64,000 nucleotides of DNA from Variovorax sp. 679 (GCF_003952185.1 NZ_RXFS01000008.1:124001-188000); one strand, 5' to 3'; shown: positions 52,888-62,611, numbered from the stretch's first letter. Notes: generated from the letters alone by a model not told the origin. Translations and numbers: made by a program.

Positions 52888-53919
52888 ATGAGCCTCCGCC
52901 GCGACTTTATCAAGCTTTCCCTGGGTGCCGGCGTGGCCGGTGCCATGGCCCTGTCGGCGTTGCCGACGTTCGCCCAGGGCCCCGTGACGCTGCTGAACGT
53001 GTCCTACGACCCGACGCGCGAGCTCTACGTGGACTACAACCAGGCCTTCGCCAAGTACTGGAAGGCCAAGACCGGCCAGGACGTGACGGTCAAGCAGTCG
53101 CACGGCGGCTCGGGCAAGCAGGCCCGCTCGATCATCGACGGCATCGACGCCGACGTGGCCACGCTGGCGCTGGGCGGCGACATCGATGCGCTCGTTTCGC
53201 ACGGCGGCCTGGTCAAGGCCGACTGGCAGAAGCGCCTGCCGCACAACTCCGCCCCCTACACCTCGACCATCGTGTTCCTGGTGAAGAAGGGCAACCCCAA
53301 GGGCCTGAAGGACTGGGACGACCTGGTCAAGCCCGGTGTGCAGGTGATCACCCCCAACCCCAAGACCTCGGGCGGCGCCCGCTGGAACTACCTGGCCGCG
53401 TGGGAATTCGCCAAGCGCAAGTACGGTGGCGATGCAAAGGCCAAGGAATACATCGGCAACCTGTTCAAGAACGTGCCCGTGCTCGACACCGGCGCGCGTG
53501 GCGCGACGATCACCTTCGTGCAGCGCGGCGTGGGCGACGTGCTGCTGGCCTGGGAGAACGAAGCCTTCCTGGCGCTGAAGGAATTCGGCCCCGAGAAGTT
53601 CGAGATCGTGGTGCCTTCCATCTCCATCCTGGCCGAGCCCAGCGTGTCGGTGGTCGACAAGGTCGTCGACAAGAAGGGCACGCGCGCCGTGGCCGAGGAG
53701 TACCTGAAGTACCTGTACTCGGATGAAGGCCAGGACATCGCCGGCCGCAACTTCTACCGCCCGACCTCCGACAAGGCCAAGGCCAAGTACGACAAGCAGT
53801 TCCCCAAGCTGACACTGGTGACCATCGACCAGGCCTTCGGCGGCTGGGCGAAGGCCGACAAGGAGCACTTCGCCGACGGCGGCTCCTTCGACCAGATCTA
53901 CACGGCAAAGCAGAAGTAA
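52888..53919 (+). CDS. sbp: Sulfate/thiosulfate ABC transporter binding protein Sbp
   Basis: A 343-residue periplasmic sulfate-binding protein. Signal with LRRDFIKLSLG and cleavage near PTFAQG (about residue 29). Family segments: LLNVSYDPTRELYVDYN, SHGGSGKQARSI and NPKTSGGARWNYLAAW; length matches Sbp/CysP. No CysTWA transporter genes adjoin it, so it is an orphan partner that must work with a transporter elsewhere. It stands just ahead of the sulfonate cluster. Confidence 0.93.
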   Translation: MSLRRDFIKLSLGAGVAGAMALSALPTFAQGPVTLLNVSYDPTRELYVDYNQAFAKYWKAKTGQDVTVKQSHGGSGKQARSIIDGIDADVATLALGGDIDALVSHGGLVKADWQKRLPHNSAPYTSTIVFLVKKGNPKGLKDWDDLVKPGVQVITPNPKTSGGARWNYLAAWEFAKRKYGGDAKAKEYIGNLFKNVPVLDTGARGATITFVQRGVGDVLLAWENEAFLALKEFGPEKFEIVVPSISILAEPSVSVVDKVVDKKGTRAVAEEYLKYLYSDEGQDIAGRNFYRPTSDKAKAKYDKQFPKLTLVTIDQAFGGWAKADKEHFADGGSFDQIYTAKQK

Positions 53920-53933
53920 GCCGATCCGCTGCC

Positions 53934-53982
53934 GAGCCGGCAGTGCACGGCGCCCGTCCAGCGGGCGCCGTGGCCCGGCTCA
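53934..53982 (+). terminator. Strong GC hairpin after sbp
   Basis: CACGGCGCCCG (53946-53956) and CGGGCGCCGTG (53962-53972) form an 11-base perfect stem with a 5-base loop; outer GAGCCGG/CCGGCTC extend it. No U-run follows, so it may be a rho-dependent or attenuating end, or an mRNA-protecting structure, before ssuE. Confidence 0.5.
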
Positions 53983-54015
53983 CCCTGAATTCCTGAAGAA
54001 AACAGAAAGCCTCCC

Positions 54016-54600
54016 GTGTCCGTTCTCCTGATTGCCGGCAGCCCCACGGCCCCGTCCCGCTCCACAGCCCTGCTCGATGCGGTGGGTGAGCGGCTGGCCC
54101 AGCGGCATGCGCGAATCGAGCGGCTCGCCGTGCGCGAGTTGCCCGCGCAGGCGCTGCTGCTCGCGGAGTGGAACCACCCGGCCATCGAGCGCGCCATCGC
54201 CCAGGTGGCGGCAGCGCGCGTGATCGTTGTGGCCACGCCGGTCTACAAGGCGGCCTACAGCGGTCTGCTCAAGGTTTTTCTCGACCTGCTCTCGCAGAAC
54301 GCGCTGAAGGGCAAGACGGTGCTGCCGCTGGCCACCGGCGGCAGCCCGCACCACATGCTCGCGCTCGACTACGCGCTGCGCCCTGTGCTGCAGTCACTGT
54401 CGGCACGCCACATCCTGCCGGGCGTGTACGCCAGCGAATCGCAAATCGCGCTGACGCCCGAGAACGCCTACCAGGTGCACAACGACCTGGCCGAACGGCT
54501 CAACGAGGCCGTAGAAGTGCTGGCCACCGAGGGCCTCAAGCTGCCCGCAACCCACGGCTTCGAGCCGGTGCCGTTTTCCCGCGTGCGATGTAGCGTCTGA
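54016..54600 (+). CDS. ssuE: NADPH-dependent FMN reductase SsuE
   Basis: A 194-residue flavodoxin-fold FMN reductase: VLLIAGSPTAPSRS binds the FMN phosphate and ATPVYKAAYSGLLKVFLDLL is the SsuE hallmark. It supplies reduced FMN to SsuD. Start is GTG at 54016 with only a weak purine run upstream. It opens the sulfonate operon, 125 bases before the first ssuA, with a short hairpin in the gap (GGGTTC/GAACCC). Confidence 0.92.
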   Translation: MSVLLIAGSPTAPSRSTALLDAVGERLAQRHARIERLAVRELPAQALLLAEWNHPAIERAIAQVAAARVIVVATPVYKAAYSGLLKVFLDLLSQNALKGKTVLPLATGGSPHHMLALDYALRPVLQSLSARHILPGVYASESQIALTPENAYQVHNDLAERLNEAVEVLATEGLKLPATHGFEPVPFSRVRCSV

Positions 54601-54725
54601 CGAGCGGGTTCTTCAACGAACCCGGCTCTCCCGCCAGACCCATCCCCGTCCTCTTTTTCGAAACCGCCTGTGCGCGGCAAGGGGGCGGCTTTGCCTGAAG
54701 TTTTTGCAGACCAAGGAATCCACGC

Positions 54726-55769
54726 ATGAACCCCGTTGCAACCGAAGACTCCGTGCTCGAGGTGCCGCCGCGCTCCTTCTGGCGCGGCCTGCGCGATCTG
54801 CTGATCAGTGCCGTCGTGGTCAGCGCCACCGCGCTGATCGTCAGTTTCATCTCCGCCGCATCGGCCCATGCCCAGGGCAACCAGGGCAACCAGGGCAAGG
54901 GCGAGCTGCGCATCGGCTACCAGAAGTCGGCCAGCCTGTTCGTGCTGCAGAAGGCGCAGGGCACGCTCGAGAAGAAGCTCGCCCCGCTGGGCTTCGGCGT
55001 GAAGTGGGTCGAGTTCCCGGCCGGCCCTCAGTTGCTCGAAGGCCTGAATGTTGGCGCGGTCGACGTCGGCTACGTCGGCGAGGCGCCGCCCATCTTCGCG
55101 CAGGCTGCAGGAGCCAAGTTCGTCTACTTCGGCTACGACCCGGCCGCGCCGCGCGCCGAAGCCATCCTCGTCACGAAGGATTCGCCCATCAAGTCCGTCG
55201 CCGACCTCAAGGGCAGGAAGGTCGCGCTCAACAAGGGCAGCAACGTGCATTACCTGCTCGTGAAGCAGCTCGAGAAGAACGGCCTGAAGCTCTCCGACAT
55301 CCAGCCCGTCTACCTCGCGCCCGCCGACGGCCGCGCCGCCTTCGAGAGCAGGAACGTCGATGCATGGGTGATCTGGGATCCGTTCCAGGCCGCCGCCGAG
55401 AAAGCCACCGGCGCACGCGTGCTGGCCGACGGCACGCCCGAGGTGGTCAACAACTACCAGTACTACCTGGGCGAGCGCGGCTTCGTGAAGAACAACCCGA
55501 AGATCATCGACGCGCTGTTCGCCGACTCGGTCGAGCAGGGCATCTGGCTCAAGAAGAACCTGCGCCAGGCGGCCGAGCTCATCGCTCCGCTGCAGGGCCT
55601 GCCGGTCGACGTGGTCGAGCTGGCGCTGCGCCGCTACGAGTTCAACGTGAAGCCGATCACGCCGGCCGTCGCTGCCGACCAGCAAAAGATCGCAGACACC
55701 TTCTTCGCGCTGAAGCTCATTCCCAAGCCCATCAAGGTCAGCGACGCCGTGGTCACGGCGCAGCCCTGA
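54726..55769 (+). CDS. ssuA: Sulfonate ABC transporter binding protein, paralogue 1
   Basis: A 347-residue SsuA-type binding protein: IGYQKSASLFVLQ after the signal, EFPAGPQLLEGLNVGAVDVGYVGEAPPIF, and VDAWVIWDPF. The N-terminus is unusual: 26 polar residues precede the hydrophobic segment (LLISAVVVSATALIVSFI), so it may be membrane-anchored or start further in. A GNQGNQGKG linker follows the signal. Start has AAGGA 8 bases upstream. First of three ssuA-like genes in the cluster. Confidence 0.9.
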   Translation: MNPVATEDSVLEVPPRSFWRGLRDLLISAVVVSATALIVSFISAASAHAQGNQGNQGKGELRIGYQKSASLFVLQKAQGTLEKKLAPLGFGVKWVEFPAGPQLLEGLNVGAVDVGYVGEAPPIFAQAAGAKFVYFGYDPAAPRAEAILVTKDSPIKSVADLKGRKVALNKGSNVHYLLVKQLEKNGLKLSDIQPVYLAPADGRAAFESRNVDAWVIWDPFQAAAEKATGARVLADGTPEVVNNYQYYLGERGFVKNNPKIIDALFADSVEQGIWLKKNLRQAAELIAPLQGLPVDVVELALRRYEFNVKPITPAVAADQQKIADTFFALKLIPKPIKVSDAVVTAQP

Positions 55770-55799
55770 GGCATTCACCGGATCGGATCCCCTGAACCC

Positions 55800-56759
55800 A
55801 TGACACGCATCTCCATTCCCCGCCGCCGCCTGATCCAGGGCGCGGCCGCCGCCATCGCGCTGCCTTCCTCGTTCGCCGCGCTGGCGCAGGCACCCGCGCG
55901 CCAGTTCCGCATTGGCCACCAGAAGGGCTATCTCACGCTGCTCAAGGGCCGAGGCACGCTCGAAAAGCGTCTGGCGCCGCTCGGCGTGAGCGTGAAGTGG
56001 ACCGAGTTCACCGCAGGCCCCGTACAGCTCGAGGCGCTGAACGTCGGCTCCATCGACTTCGGCGACGTGGGCGAGGCACCGCCGATCTTCGCGCAGGCCG
56101 CCGGCGCGCCGCTGGCCTACGTGGGCGCAACCGTGCCGCGTCCGCAGTCGGAGGCGGTGCTGGTGCCCAAGGGTTCCTCCATCAAGACGGTGGCTGAGCT
56201 CAAGGGCAAGAAGATCGCGCTCAACAAGGGCTCGAACGTCCACTACTTCATCGTCAAGCTGGCTGAAAAGCACGGCCTTTCGTACGCCGACCTGAACCTG
56301 GTCTACCTGCCGCCCGCCGATGCGCGTGCCGCCTTCGAGAAAGGCTCGGTCGACGCATGGGTGATCTGGGATCCGTTCCTCGCCGCGGCCGAGAAGTCGC
56401 TCGAGGCGCGCGTGCTGGCCGACGCGACGGGCGTGGTCGGCAACCGTGCCTACTACTTCTCCTCGCTCGACTACGTGGCGAAGAACGCCGACGTGCTGGC
56501 CATCGCGATCGAGGAGCTCAACAAGGTCGACGTCTGGGGCGCCGCCAACAAGGGCGACCTGGCCGGCGAGCTGGCCACGCTCTGGGGCCTGCCGAAGCCG
56601 GTGGCGGAACTGTCGGTGAACCGCTCGGCCTACGGCACCGCGCCGATCACCAAGGCCATCCTGGCCGAGCAGCAGAAGATCGCCGACACCTTCTTCGAGC
56701 TCAAGCTGATCCCGAAGAACATCAACGTGCTCGAAGCCGCCGGCGCTGGAGTCGCGTGA
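55800..56759 (+). CDS. ssuA: Sulfonate ABC transporter binding protein, paralogue 2
   Basis: A 319-residue SsuA family protein with a Tat-like signal (PRRRLIQGAAAAIA) cleaved near ALAQAP. It closely resembles its upstream neighbour: FRIGHQKGYLTLLKGRGTLEK, GSIDFGDVGEAPPIF, KGSNVHYFIVKL and VDAWVIWDPF. Its stop overlaps the ssuD start (TGATG), so it is translated with ssuD. The pair reflect a tandem duplication. Confidence 0.92.
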   Translation: MTRISIPRRRLIQGAAAAIALPSSFAALAQAPARQFRIGHQKGYLTLLKGRGTLEKRLAPLGVSVKWTEFTAGPVQLEALNVGSIDFGDVGEAPPIFAQAAGAPLAYVGATVPRPQSEAVLVPKGSSIKTVAELKGKKIALNKGSNVHYFIVKLAEKHGLSYADLNLVYLPPADARAAFEKGSVDAWVIWDPFLAAAEKSLEARVLADATGVVGNRAYYFSSLDYVAKNADVLAIAIEELNKVDVWGAANKGDLAGELATLWGLPKPVAELSVNRSAYGTAPITKAILAEQQKIADTFFELKLIPKNINVLEAAGAGVA

Positions 56760-57928
56760 TGCAGATCTTCTGGTTCCTCCCCACGCACGGCGACAGCCGC
56801 TACCTCGGCACCACCGAGGGCGCGCGCCCCATCGACCTGGCCTACCTGCAGCAGATCGCCGGCGCGGCCGACAACCTCGGCTACGAAGGCGTGCTGATCC
56901 CGACGGGCCGCTCGTGCGAAGACCCCTGGGTGATCGCCTCCAGCCTGATCGGCGCGACGAAGAAGCTCAAGTTCCTGGTGGCGGTGCGCCCCGGGCTGCA
57001 CCAGCCCAGCCTGGCCGCGCGCATGGCCGCGACCTTCGACCGGCTCTCGGGCGGACGCCTGCTCGTGAATCTCGTGACCGGCGGCGACCAGGCCGAACTC
57101 GAGGGCGACGGCGTGTACCTCGACCACGCGGCGCGCTACGAGCAGTCGGCAGAGTTCATCCGCATCTGGCGCGAGATCATCGCGCGCAGCCACGAAGGAC
57201 AGGCCTTCGACTACGAGGGCAAGCACCTGAGCGTGAAGGGCGCGAAGCTGCTGTACCCGCCGGTGCAGAAGCCGTATCCGCCGGTGTGGTTCGGTGGCTC
57301 CTCGGCCGCCGCGCACGACCTCGCTGCCGAGCAGGTCGACGCGTACCTCACCTGGGGCGAGCCGCCCGCCGAGGTCGCGAAGAAGATCGCCGACGTGCGG
57401 GCCCGCGCGCAGCGCCAGGGCCGCAAGGTCGAGTTCGGCATTCGCCTGCACGTGATCGTGCGCGAGACCGAAGATGCCGCCTGGAAGGCCGCCGAGGAAC
57501 TCATCAGCCGCGTGGACGACGAGACCGTGATCCGCGCGCAGGCCGCCTTCGCGCGCATGGATTCGGAAGGACAGCGCCGCATGGCCGCATTGCATGCGGG
57601 CGGCGCGAAGCGCTCGCGCGCCGAGCTGGAGATCGCGCCGAACCTCTGGGCCGGTGTGGGCCTGGTTCGCGGCGGCGCGGGCACGGCACTGGTCGGCGAC
57701 CCGAAGACCGTCGCGGCTCGCATCGAGGAATACGCGGCGCTCGGGCTCGACAAGTTCATCCTCTCTGGCTACCCGCACCTCGAAGAGGCCTATCGCTTCG
57801 CCGAGCTGGTGTTCCCGCTGCTCTCGCGCAAGGCGAAGACGCAGCTGGCCGGCGGCTCGCTGAGCGGGCCTTTCGGCGAGGTCGTCGCGAATCTCGACGC
57901 GCCTTCGCGCCTCGTTTCCCAAAGCTGA
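56759..57928 (+). CDS. ssuD: FMNH2-dependent alkanesulfonate monooxygenase SsuD
   Basis: A 389-residue TIM-barrel monooxygenase that cleaves C1-Cn alkanesulfonates to aldehyde and sulfite using FMNH2 from SsuE. Starts IFWFLPTHGDSRYLGT and contains the GRSCEDPWV stretch with the family Cys, plus TFDRLSGGRLLVNLVTGGD and SGYPHLEEAYRF. ATG overlaps the previous stop. Length matches SsuD (about 380). Its sulfite would feed CysI. Confidence 0.95.
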   Translation: MQIFWFLPTHGDSRYLGTTEGARPIDLAYLQQIAGAADNLGYEGVLIPTGRSCEDPWVIASSLIGATKKLKFLVAVRPGLHQPSLAARMAATFDRLSGGRLLVNLVTGGDQAELEGDGVYLDHAARYEQSAEFIRIWREIIARSHEGQAFDYEGKHLSVKGAKLLYPPVQKPYPPVWFGGSSAAAHDLAAEQVDAYLTWGEPPAEVAKKIADVRARAQRQGRKVEFGIRLHVIVRETEDAAWKAAEELISRVDDETVIRAQAAFARMDSEGQRRMAALHAGGAKRSRAELEIAPNLWAGVGLVRGGAGTALVGDPKTVAARIEEYAALGLDKFILSGYPHLEEAYRFAELVFPLLSRKAKTQLAGGSLSGPFGEVVANLDAPSRLVSQS

Positions 57929-57937
57929 AGGAACGCC

Positions 57938-58783
57938 ATGACCGAACAAGTTCAGGAACTGCCGGCGGTGGCGCCCGTGGAAAACACGGGGAACGCGCTC
58001 AGGAGTTTCGCCATCAACGTGGCGAAGCGGCTCGTGCCGTGGCTGGTGCCGGTGGGGCTCATCGTCTTCTGGCAGATCGCGTCGTCGCTGGGCTGGCTCA
58101 GCACGCGGGTGCTGCCGGCGCCCATCGACGTGGTCAAGGCTGCATGGAACCTCACGGTGTCCGGCGAGCTGTGGACGCACGTGAAGGTCAGCGCGGGCCG
58201 CGCGCTCCTGGGGCTGGCCATCGGCGGCGGGGCGGGGTTGTTGCTGGGCCTGCTGACCGGCTCGGTGAAGTTCGCCGAGACGCTGCTCGACTCCACCATC
58301 CAGATGGTGCGCAACATTCCGGCGCTGGCGCTGATCCCGCTGGTGATCTTGTGGTTCGGCATCGACGAGTCGGCCAAGCTGTTTTTGATCTCGGTGTCGG
58401 TGTTCTTCCCGATCTACCTGAACACCTTCCATGGCATCCGCAACGTGGATCCGCAGCTCATCGAGATGGGCCGCACCTACGGACTCTCGCGCTGGCAGCT
58501 GTATCGCGAGGTGATCCTGCCGGGGGCGCTGTCGTCGATTTTGGTGGGGCTGCGCTTCTCGCTGGGCCTGATGTGGGTGATTTTGATCGTGGCGGAGACC
58601 ATCTCGGCGCAGGCCGGCATCGGCTACCTCACGATGAACGCCCGTGAGTTCCTGCAGACCGACATCGTGCTGGTGGGCATCCTGCTGTACGCGCTGCTCG
58701 GCAAGCTGGCCGACCTGTTCGCGCGCGGGCTGGAGCAGTGGTGGCTTCGCTGGCACCCCGGCTATCAGAAGAAGGCGAAGTGA
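57938..58783 (+). CDS. ssuC: Sulfonate ABC transporter permease SsuC
   Basis: A 281-residue inner-membrane permease of the BinB/SsuC type with about six transmembrane segments and the ATPase-contact loop EMGRTYGLSRWQLYREVILP. It starts 9 bases after ssuD with AAGGA 5 bases upstream. Forms the channel for the SsuA proteins. Confidence 0.93.
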   Translation: MTEQVQELPAVAPVENTGNALRSFAINVAKRLVPWLVPVGLIVFWQIASSLGWLSTRVLPAPIDVVKAAWNLTVSGELWTHVKVSAGRALLGLAIGGGAGLLLGLLTGSVKFAETLLDSTIQMVRNIPALALIPLVILWFGIDESAKLFLISVSVFFPIYLNTFHGIRNVDPQLIEMGRTYGLSRWQLYREVILPGALSSILVGLRFSLGLMWVILIVAETISAQAGIGYLTMNAREFLQTDIVLVGILLYALLGKLADLFARGLEQWWLRWHPGYQKKAK

Positions 58784-58793
58784 GGGCAGGGGA

Positions 58794-59762
58794 ATGACGC
58801 ATTCAACGATCTCCCGCCGCGCGGCCATCGCGACGCTCGCCGCGCTCGGCTCGGGCGCAGTGCTCGCGCAGGGCGTGGCCAGCCGGCCCGCCACCGTGCG
58901 GCTCGGCTACCAGAAGTCGTCGACGCTCATCGCCGTGCTGAAGACGCAGGGCGTGCTCGAGAAACAGCTCGCGCCGCTGAACGTCACGCTCAGCTGGCAC
59001 GAGTTCACCAGCGGCTTGCCGCTGCTGGAGGCGCTGAACCTCGACAACCTCGACATCAGCGCCGACGTGGCCGACACGGTGCCCGTGTTCGCCCAGGCGG
59101 CCGGTGCCGACCTGACCTTTCTCGCGCAGGAGGCGCCTTCGCCATCGGCGCAGGCCGTCGTGGTGCGCGAGGACTCGCCCATCAGGACCGTGGCCGATCT
59201 CAAGGGCAAGAAGGTCGGCTTCGCGAAGGCGGCCGGCGCGCACTACCTGCTGATCGCCGTGCTCGACAAGGCCGGCCTGTCGTTCAGGGACATCGAGCCC
59301 GCCTACCTCACGCCGGCCGACGGCCGTGCCGCATTCGAGAAGGGTGCCATCGACGCCTGGGTGGTGTGGGACCCGTTCCTCGCCGCCGCCCAGCGCCAGT
59401 CGAAGGTGCGTGTGCTGGCCGATGGTGCTGGCATCGCGTCGTACCAGCGTTACTACCTTGCGAGCAGCAAGTTCGCGAAGGCGCGGCCCGACGTGCTGCG
59501 CGTGGTCTACGCCGAGCTGGAGAAGACGGGCAAGTGGGTCAAGCAGAACCCGAAGGAGGCGGCCACGCTGCTGTCGCCCGTGTGGGGCCTGGACGCCGCG
59601 ACCATCGAGCAGGCCAACGCCCGCCGCAGCTACGCGGTGCGGCCGGTAGTGCCCGAGGGGCTGGGCGAGCAGCAGCGCATCGCCGACGCCTTCCTCGCCG
59701 AGAAGCTGCTGCCAAGAAAAATCGATGCGCTGAACGTGGCGCTGTTCAAGCCGGGAGCCTGA
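58794..59762 (+). CDS. ssuA: Sulfonate ABC transporter binding protein, paralogue 3
   Basis: A 322-residue SsuA family protein with a signal (ISRRAAIATLAALGSGAVLAQG) and core VRLGYQKSSTLIAVLKTQGVLEK, DNLDISADVADTVPVFAQA and IDAWVVWDPF. It is more divergent from the first two copies, for example ADVADTVPVF replaces DVGEAPPIF, so its ligand probably differs. It lies between ssuC and ssuB, 10 bases after ssuC. Confidence 0.92.
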   Translation: MTHSTISRRAAIATLAALGSGAVLAQGVASRPATVRLGYQKSSTLIAVLKTQGVLEKQLAPLNVTLSWHEFTSGLPLLEALNLDNLDISADVADTVPVFAQAAGADLTFLAQEAPSPSAQAVVVREDSPIRTVADLKGKKVGFAKAAGAHYLLIAVLDKAGLSFRDIEPAYLTPADGRAAFEKGAIDAWVVWDPFLAAAQRQSKVRVLADGAGIASYQRYYLASSKFAKARPDVLRVVYAELEKTGKWVKQNPKEAATLLSPVWGLDAATIEQANARRSYAVRPVVPEGLGEQQRIADAFLAEKLLPRKIDALNVALFKPGA

Positions 59763-59770
59763 AGAAAATC

Positions 59771-60613
59771 ATGAGTGCCGTACTGAAAGACATCCAACCT
59801 CAGGCTCAACCGCAAGCCATCGCTGGCGGCGTGCGCCTCGAGGCGCGCAACCTGCACAAGCGCTACGGCGTGCGCGAGGTGCTGCGCAACACGCGCCTGG
59901 CCATCGAGCCGGGCCAGTTCATCGCCATCGTCGGGCGCAGCGGCTGCGGCAAGAGCACGCTGCTGCGGCTCATCGCGGGCCTCGAGGAGCCGAGTTCCGG
60001 CGCCCTCTACACCGACGGCAAGGCCGTGCACGGCCTGCACGACGACACCCGCATCATGTTCCAGGAGGCACGCCTCCTGCCGTGGCGGCGCGTGCTCGAC
60101 AACGTGACGCTGGGCCTGCCGAACGACGCCAAGGCGCGCGGCAAGGAAGTGCTCGCGCAGGTGGGCTTGGCCGACCGCGAGAACGAGTGGCCGGCGCGAC
60201 TTTCGGGTGGCCAGCGCCAGCGCGTGGCACTGGCCCGTGCGCTGGTGCACCACCCGCGCCTGCTGCTGCTCGACGAACCGCTGGGCGCGCTCGACGCGCT
60301 CACGCGCATCGAGATGCACCGCCTCATCGAGAACCTGTGGCAGCGCCACCGCTTCACTGCGCTGCTGGTGACGCACGACGTGCAGGAGGCCGTGGCGCTG
60401 GCCGACCGCGTGATCCTGATCGAGGACGGACGCATCGCCCTCGACGAGAACATCGCGCTGGCCCGTCCGCGCTCGCAGGGCGACCCGGCATTCGCCGCGA
60501 TCGAAAAACGAATCCTCGACAGGGTGCTGCAGAAGTCCGAAGAGACCGAACCCGAGAGCACCGACGCCAGCTGGCTCGCAACCCCGGCGCATGCATTGCG
60601 CTGGGCGATCTGA
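59771..60613 (+). CDS. ssuB: Sulfonate ABC transporter ATP-binding protein SsuB
   Basis: A 280-residue ABC ATPase: Walker A GRSGCGKST near 55-63, Q-loop FQEARLLPWRRV, signature LSGGQRQR, Walker B LLLLDEPLGALD, H-loop THDVQEA. The FQEARLLPW Q-loop is typical of SsuB. It energises uptake through SsuC. Ends 40 bases before the sulfhydrylase gene. Confidence 0.95.
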   Translation: MSAVLKDIQPQAQPQAIAGGVRLEARNLHKRYGVREVLRNTRLAIEPGQFIAIVGRSGCGKSTLLRLIAGLEEPSSGALYTDGKAVHGLHDDTRIMFQEARLLPWRRVLDNVTLGLPNDAKARGKEVLAQVGLADRENEWPARLSGGQRQRVALARALVHHPRLLLLDEPLGALDALTRIEMHRLIENLWQRHRFTALLVTHDVQEAVALADRVILIEDGRIALDENIALARPRSQGDPAFAAIEKRILDRVLQKSEETEPESTDASWLATPAHALRWAI

Positions 60614-60653
60614 CGAGCCTCTTCATCCATCAGCCCATTTGAAAGGCAGTCGC

Positions 60654-61943
60654 ATGTCGCAGAACTGGAAATTCGAAACCCTGTCGGTCCACGCCGGCTA
60701 TTCGCCCGACCCGACCACCCGCGCCGTGGCGCCGCCGATCTACCAGACGGTCGCCTACGCCTTCGACAGCGCCCAGCACGGCGCCGACCTGTTCGACCTG
60801 AAGGTGCCGGGCAACATCTACACCCGCATCAACAACCCGACGCAGGACGTGCTGGAGCAGCGCGTGGCCGCGCTCGAAGGCGGCATCGCAGCGCTGGCGC
60901 TGGCCTCGGGCCAGGCTGCCGTGACCTACGCGATCCAGACCATCGCCGAGGCCGGCGACAACATCGTCAGCAGCACGGCACTCTATGGGGGCACCTACAA
61001 CCTGTTCGCCCACACGCTGCCGCAGTTCGGCATCACCACGCGCTTCGCGGACCACCGCGATCCGGCCAGCTTCGAGAAGCTGTTCGACGAACGGACCAAG
61101 GCGGTGTTCGTCGAGTCGCTGGGCAACCCGGCGGGCAACGTGACCGACATCGCGGCCATCGCCGAGATCGCGCATCGCAACGGCGTGCCGTTGATCGTCG
61201 ACAACACCGTGCCTTCGCCGTACCTGAGCCGACCCATCGAGCATGGTGCCGACATCGTGGTGCACTCGCTCACCAAGTACCTCGGCGGCCACGGCACCAG
61301 CATCGGTGGCGCGATCGTCGATTCGGGCAAGTTCCCCTGGGCGGAGCACAAGCAGCGCTTCAAGCGTCTGAACGAGCCCGACGTGAGCTACCACGGCGTG
61401 GTCTACACCGACGCGCTGGGCCCGGCCGCCTACATCGGCCGCGCGCGCGTGGTGCCGCTGCGCAACACGGGCGCGGCCATCTCGCCGTTCAACGCCTTCC
61501 TGATCCTGCAGGGCATCGAGACCCTGGCGCTGCGCGTGGACCGCATCAGCGACAACGCATTGCGGGTGGCGCAGCACCTGAAGACGCACAAGGCGGTGAA
61601 GTGGGTCAACTACGCGGCGCTCGAAGACCACCCGGACCACGCGCTCGCCAAGAAGTACCTCGGCGGCAAGGCCAGCGGCGTGCTGACCTTCGGCATCGGC
61701 TCGGGTCGCGAGGGTGGGGCGAAGTTCCTCGATGGGCTGAAGCTCTTCACCCGCCTCGTGAACATCGGCGATGTGCGCTCGCTGGCCACGCACCCGGCAT
61801 CGACCACGCACAGGCAGCTGTCGCCCGAGGAGCTGGCCCGCGCCGGCGTCACCGAGGACACGGTGCGCCTGTCCGTCGGCATCGAGCACATCGACGACCT
61901 GATCGCCGACCTCGACCAGGCATTGGCCGCCGCGTCGAATTGA
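60654..61943 (+). CDS. O-acetylhomoserine sulfhydrylase/aminocarboxypropyltransferase (MetY-like)
   Basis: A 429-residue PLP enzyme of the Cys/Met metabolism family: ETLSVHAGYSPDPTTRAVAPPIYQT at the N-terminus, ASGQAAV, and Schiff-base K208 in SLTKYLGG. Length (about 430) and opening match O-acetylhomoserine sulfhydrylases, which make homocysteine directly from sulfide. In the ssu operon it would fix the sulfide that CysI makes from sulfonate-derived sulfite. AAGG precedes the ATG. Confidence 0.92.
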   Translation: MSQNWKFETLSVHAGYSPDPTTRAVAPPIYQTVAYAFDSAQHGADLFDLKVPGNIYTRINNPTQDVLEQRVAALEGGIAALALASGQAAVTYAIQTIAEAGDNIVSSTALYGGTYNLFAHTLPQFGITTRFADHRDPASFEKLFDERTKAVFVESLGNPAGNVTDIAAIAEIAHRNGVPLIVDNTVPSPYLSRPIEHGADIVVHSLTKYLGGHGTSIGGAIVDSGKFPWAEHKQRFKRLNEPDVSYHGVVYTDALGPAAYIGRARVVPLRNTGAAISPFNAFLILQGIETLALRVDRISDNALRVAQHLKTHKAVKWVNYAALEDHPDHALAKKYLGGKASGVLTFGIGSGREGGAKFLDGLKLFTRLVNIGDVRSLATHPASTTHRQLSPEELARAGVTEDTVRLSVGIEHIDDLIADLDQALAAASN

Positions 61944-61965
61944 AGAGAGACTTTTTGCAAGAACC

Positions 61966-62562
61966 ATGAACACACTGCAAGCCATTCCCGAAGCCGCGCT
62001 GGACCAGCTGTTCCGCAAGGCCCGCACCGTGCACGCCTTCAAGCCCGTGCCCGTGACCGACGAGGTCATCCACAAGCTCTATGACCTGCTCAAGTGGGGG
62101 CCGACCGCCTATAACGCCCAGCCGGCGCGCTACGTGTTCGTGCGCAGCGAGGAGGCCAAGGCGAAGCTGAAGCCGGCCGTGTCCGCGGGCAACACCGCGC
62201 AGACGCTGGCGGCCGGCGTCACGGTGATCGTGGCGCACGACACGCGCTTCTACGAGCACCTGCCGAGCCTCTTCCCGGCCTACGACGCCAAGCCCTTCTT
62301 CGAAAAAAGCGCCGAAGCGGCGCAGGCCACGGCCTTTCGCAACAGCAGCCTGCAGGGCGCCTACCTGATCCTCGCGGCGCGGGCGCTTGGCCTCGACGCC
62401 GGCCCGCAGTCGGGCTTCAACGCGGACCTGGTCGACAAGGCCTTCTTCCCCGACGGGCGCTATCGAGCGAACTTCCTCGTCAACCTCGGCGTGGCCGACC
62501 ACGCTGGCACTTTCGAGCGCGGCCCGAGGCTCGCGTTCGACGACGTGGCGGAGATCGTCTGA
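61966..62562 (+). CDS. Nitroreductase family protein (RutE/HadB-like)
   Basis: A 198-residue FMN-dependent nitroreductase of the RutE subgroup: FRKARTVHAFKPVPVTDEVIHKLYDLLKWGPTAYNAQPARYV and GLDAGPQSGFN are typical of 3-hydroxypropanoate dehydrogenase/malonic semialdehyde reductase RutE-like proteins. Substrate in this operon is unknown; it may reduce the aldehyde left by SsuD. It starts 22 bases after the sulfhydrylase stop. Confidence 0.88.
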   Translation: MNTLQAIPEAALDQLFRKARTVHAFKPVPVTDEVIHKLYDLLKWGPTAYNAQPARYVFVRSEEAKAKLKPAVSAGNTAQTLAAGVTVIVAHDTRFYEHLPSLFPAYDAKPFFEKSAEAAQATAFRNSSLQGAYLILAARALGLDAGPQSGFNADLVDKAFFPDGRYRANFLVNLGVADHAGTFERGPRLAFDDVAEIV

Positions 62563-62611
62563 TCTCGTGCTTTTCCTCAACGAATTCCCTCAACCTGAAA
62601 GAGAACCCATC

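Noticed and set aside
52795..53868. Minus-strand 357-codon frame across sbp
   Set aside because: Antisense to a clear sulfate-binding protein; no domain similarity.
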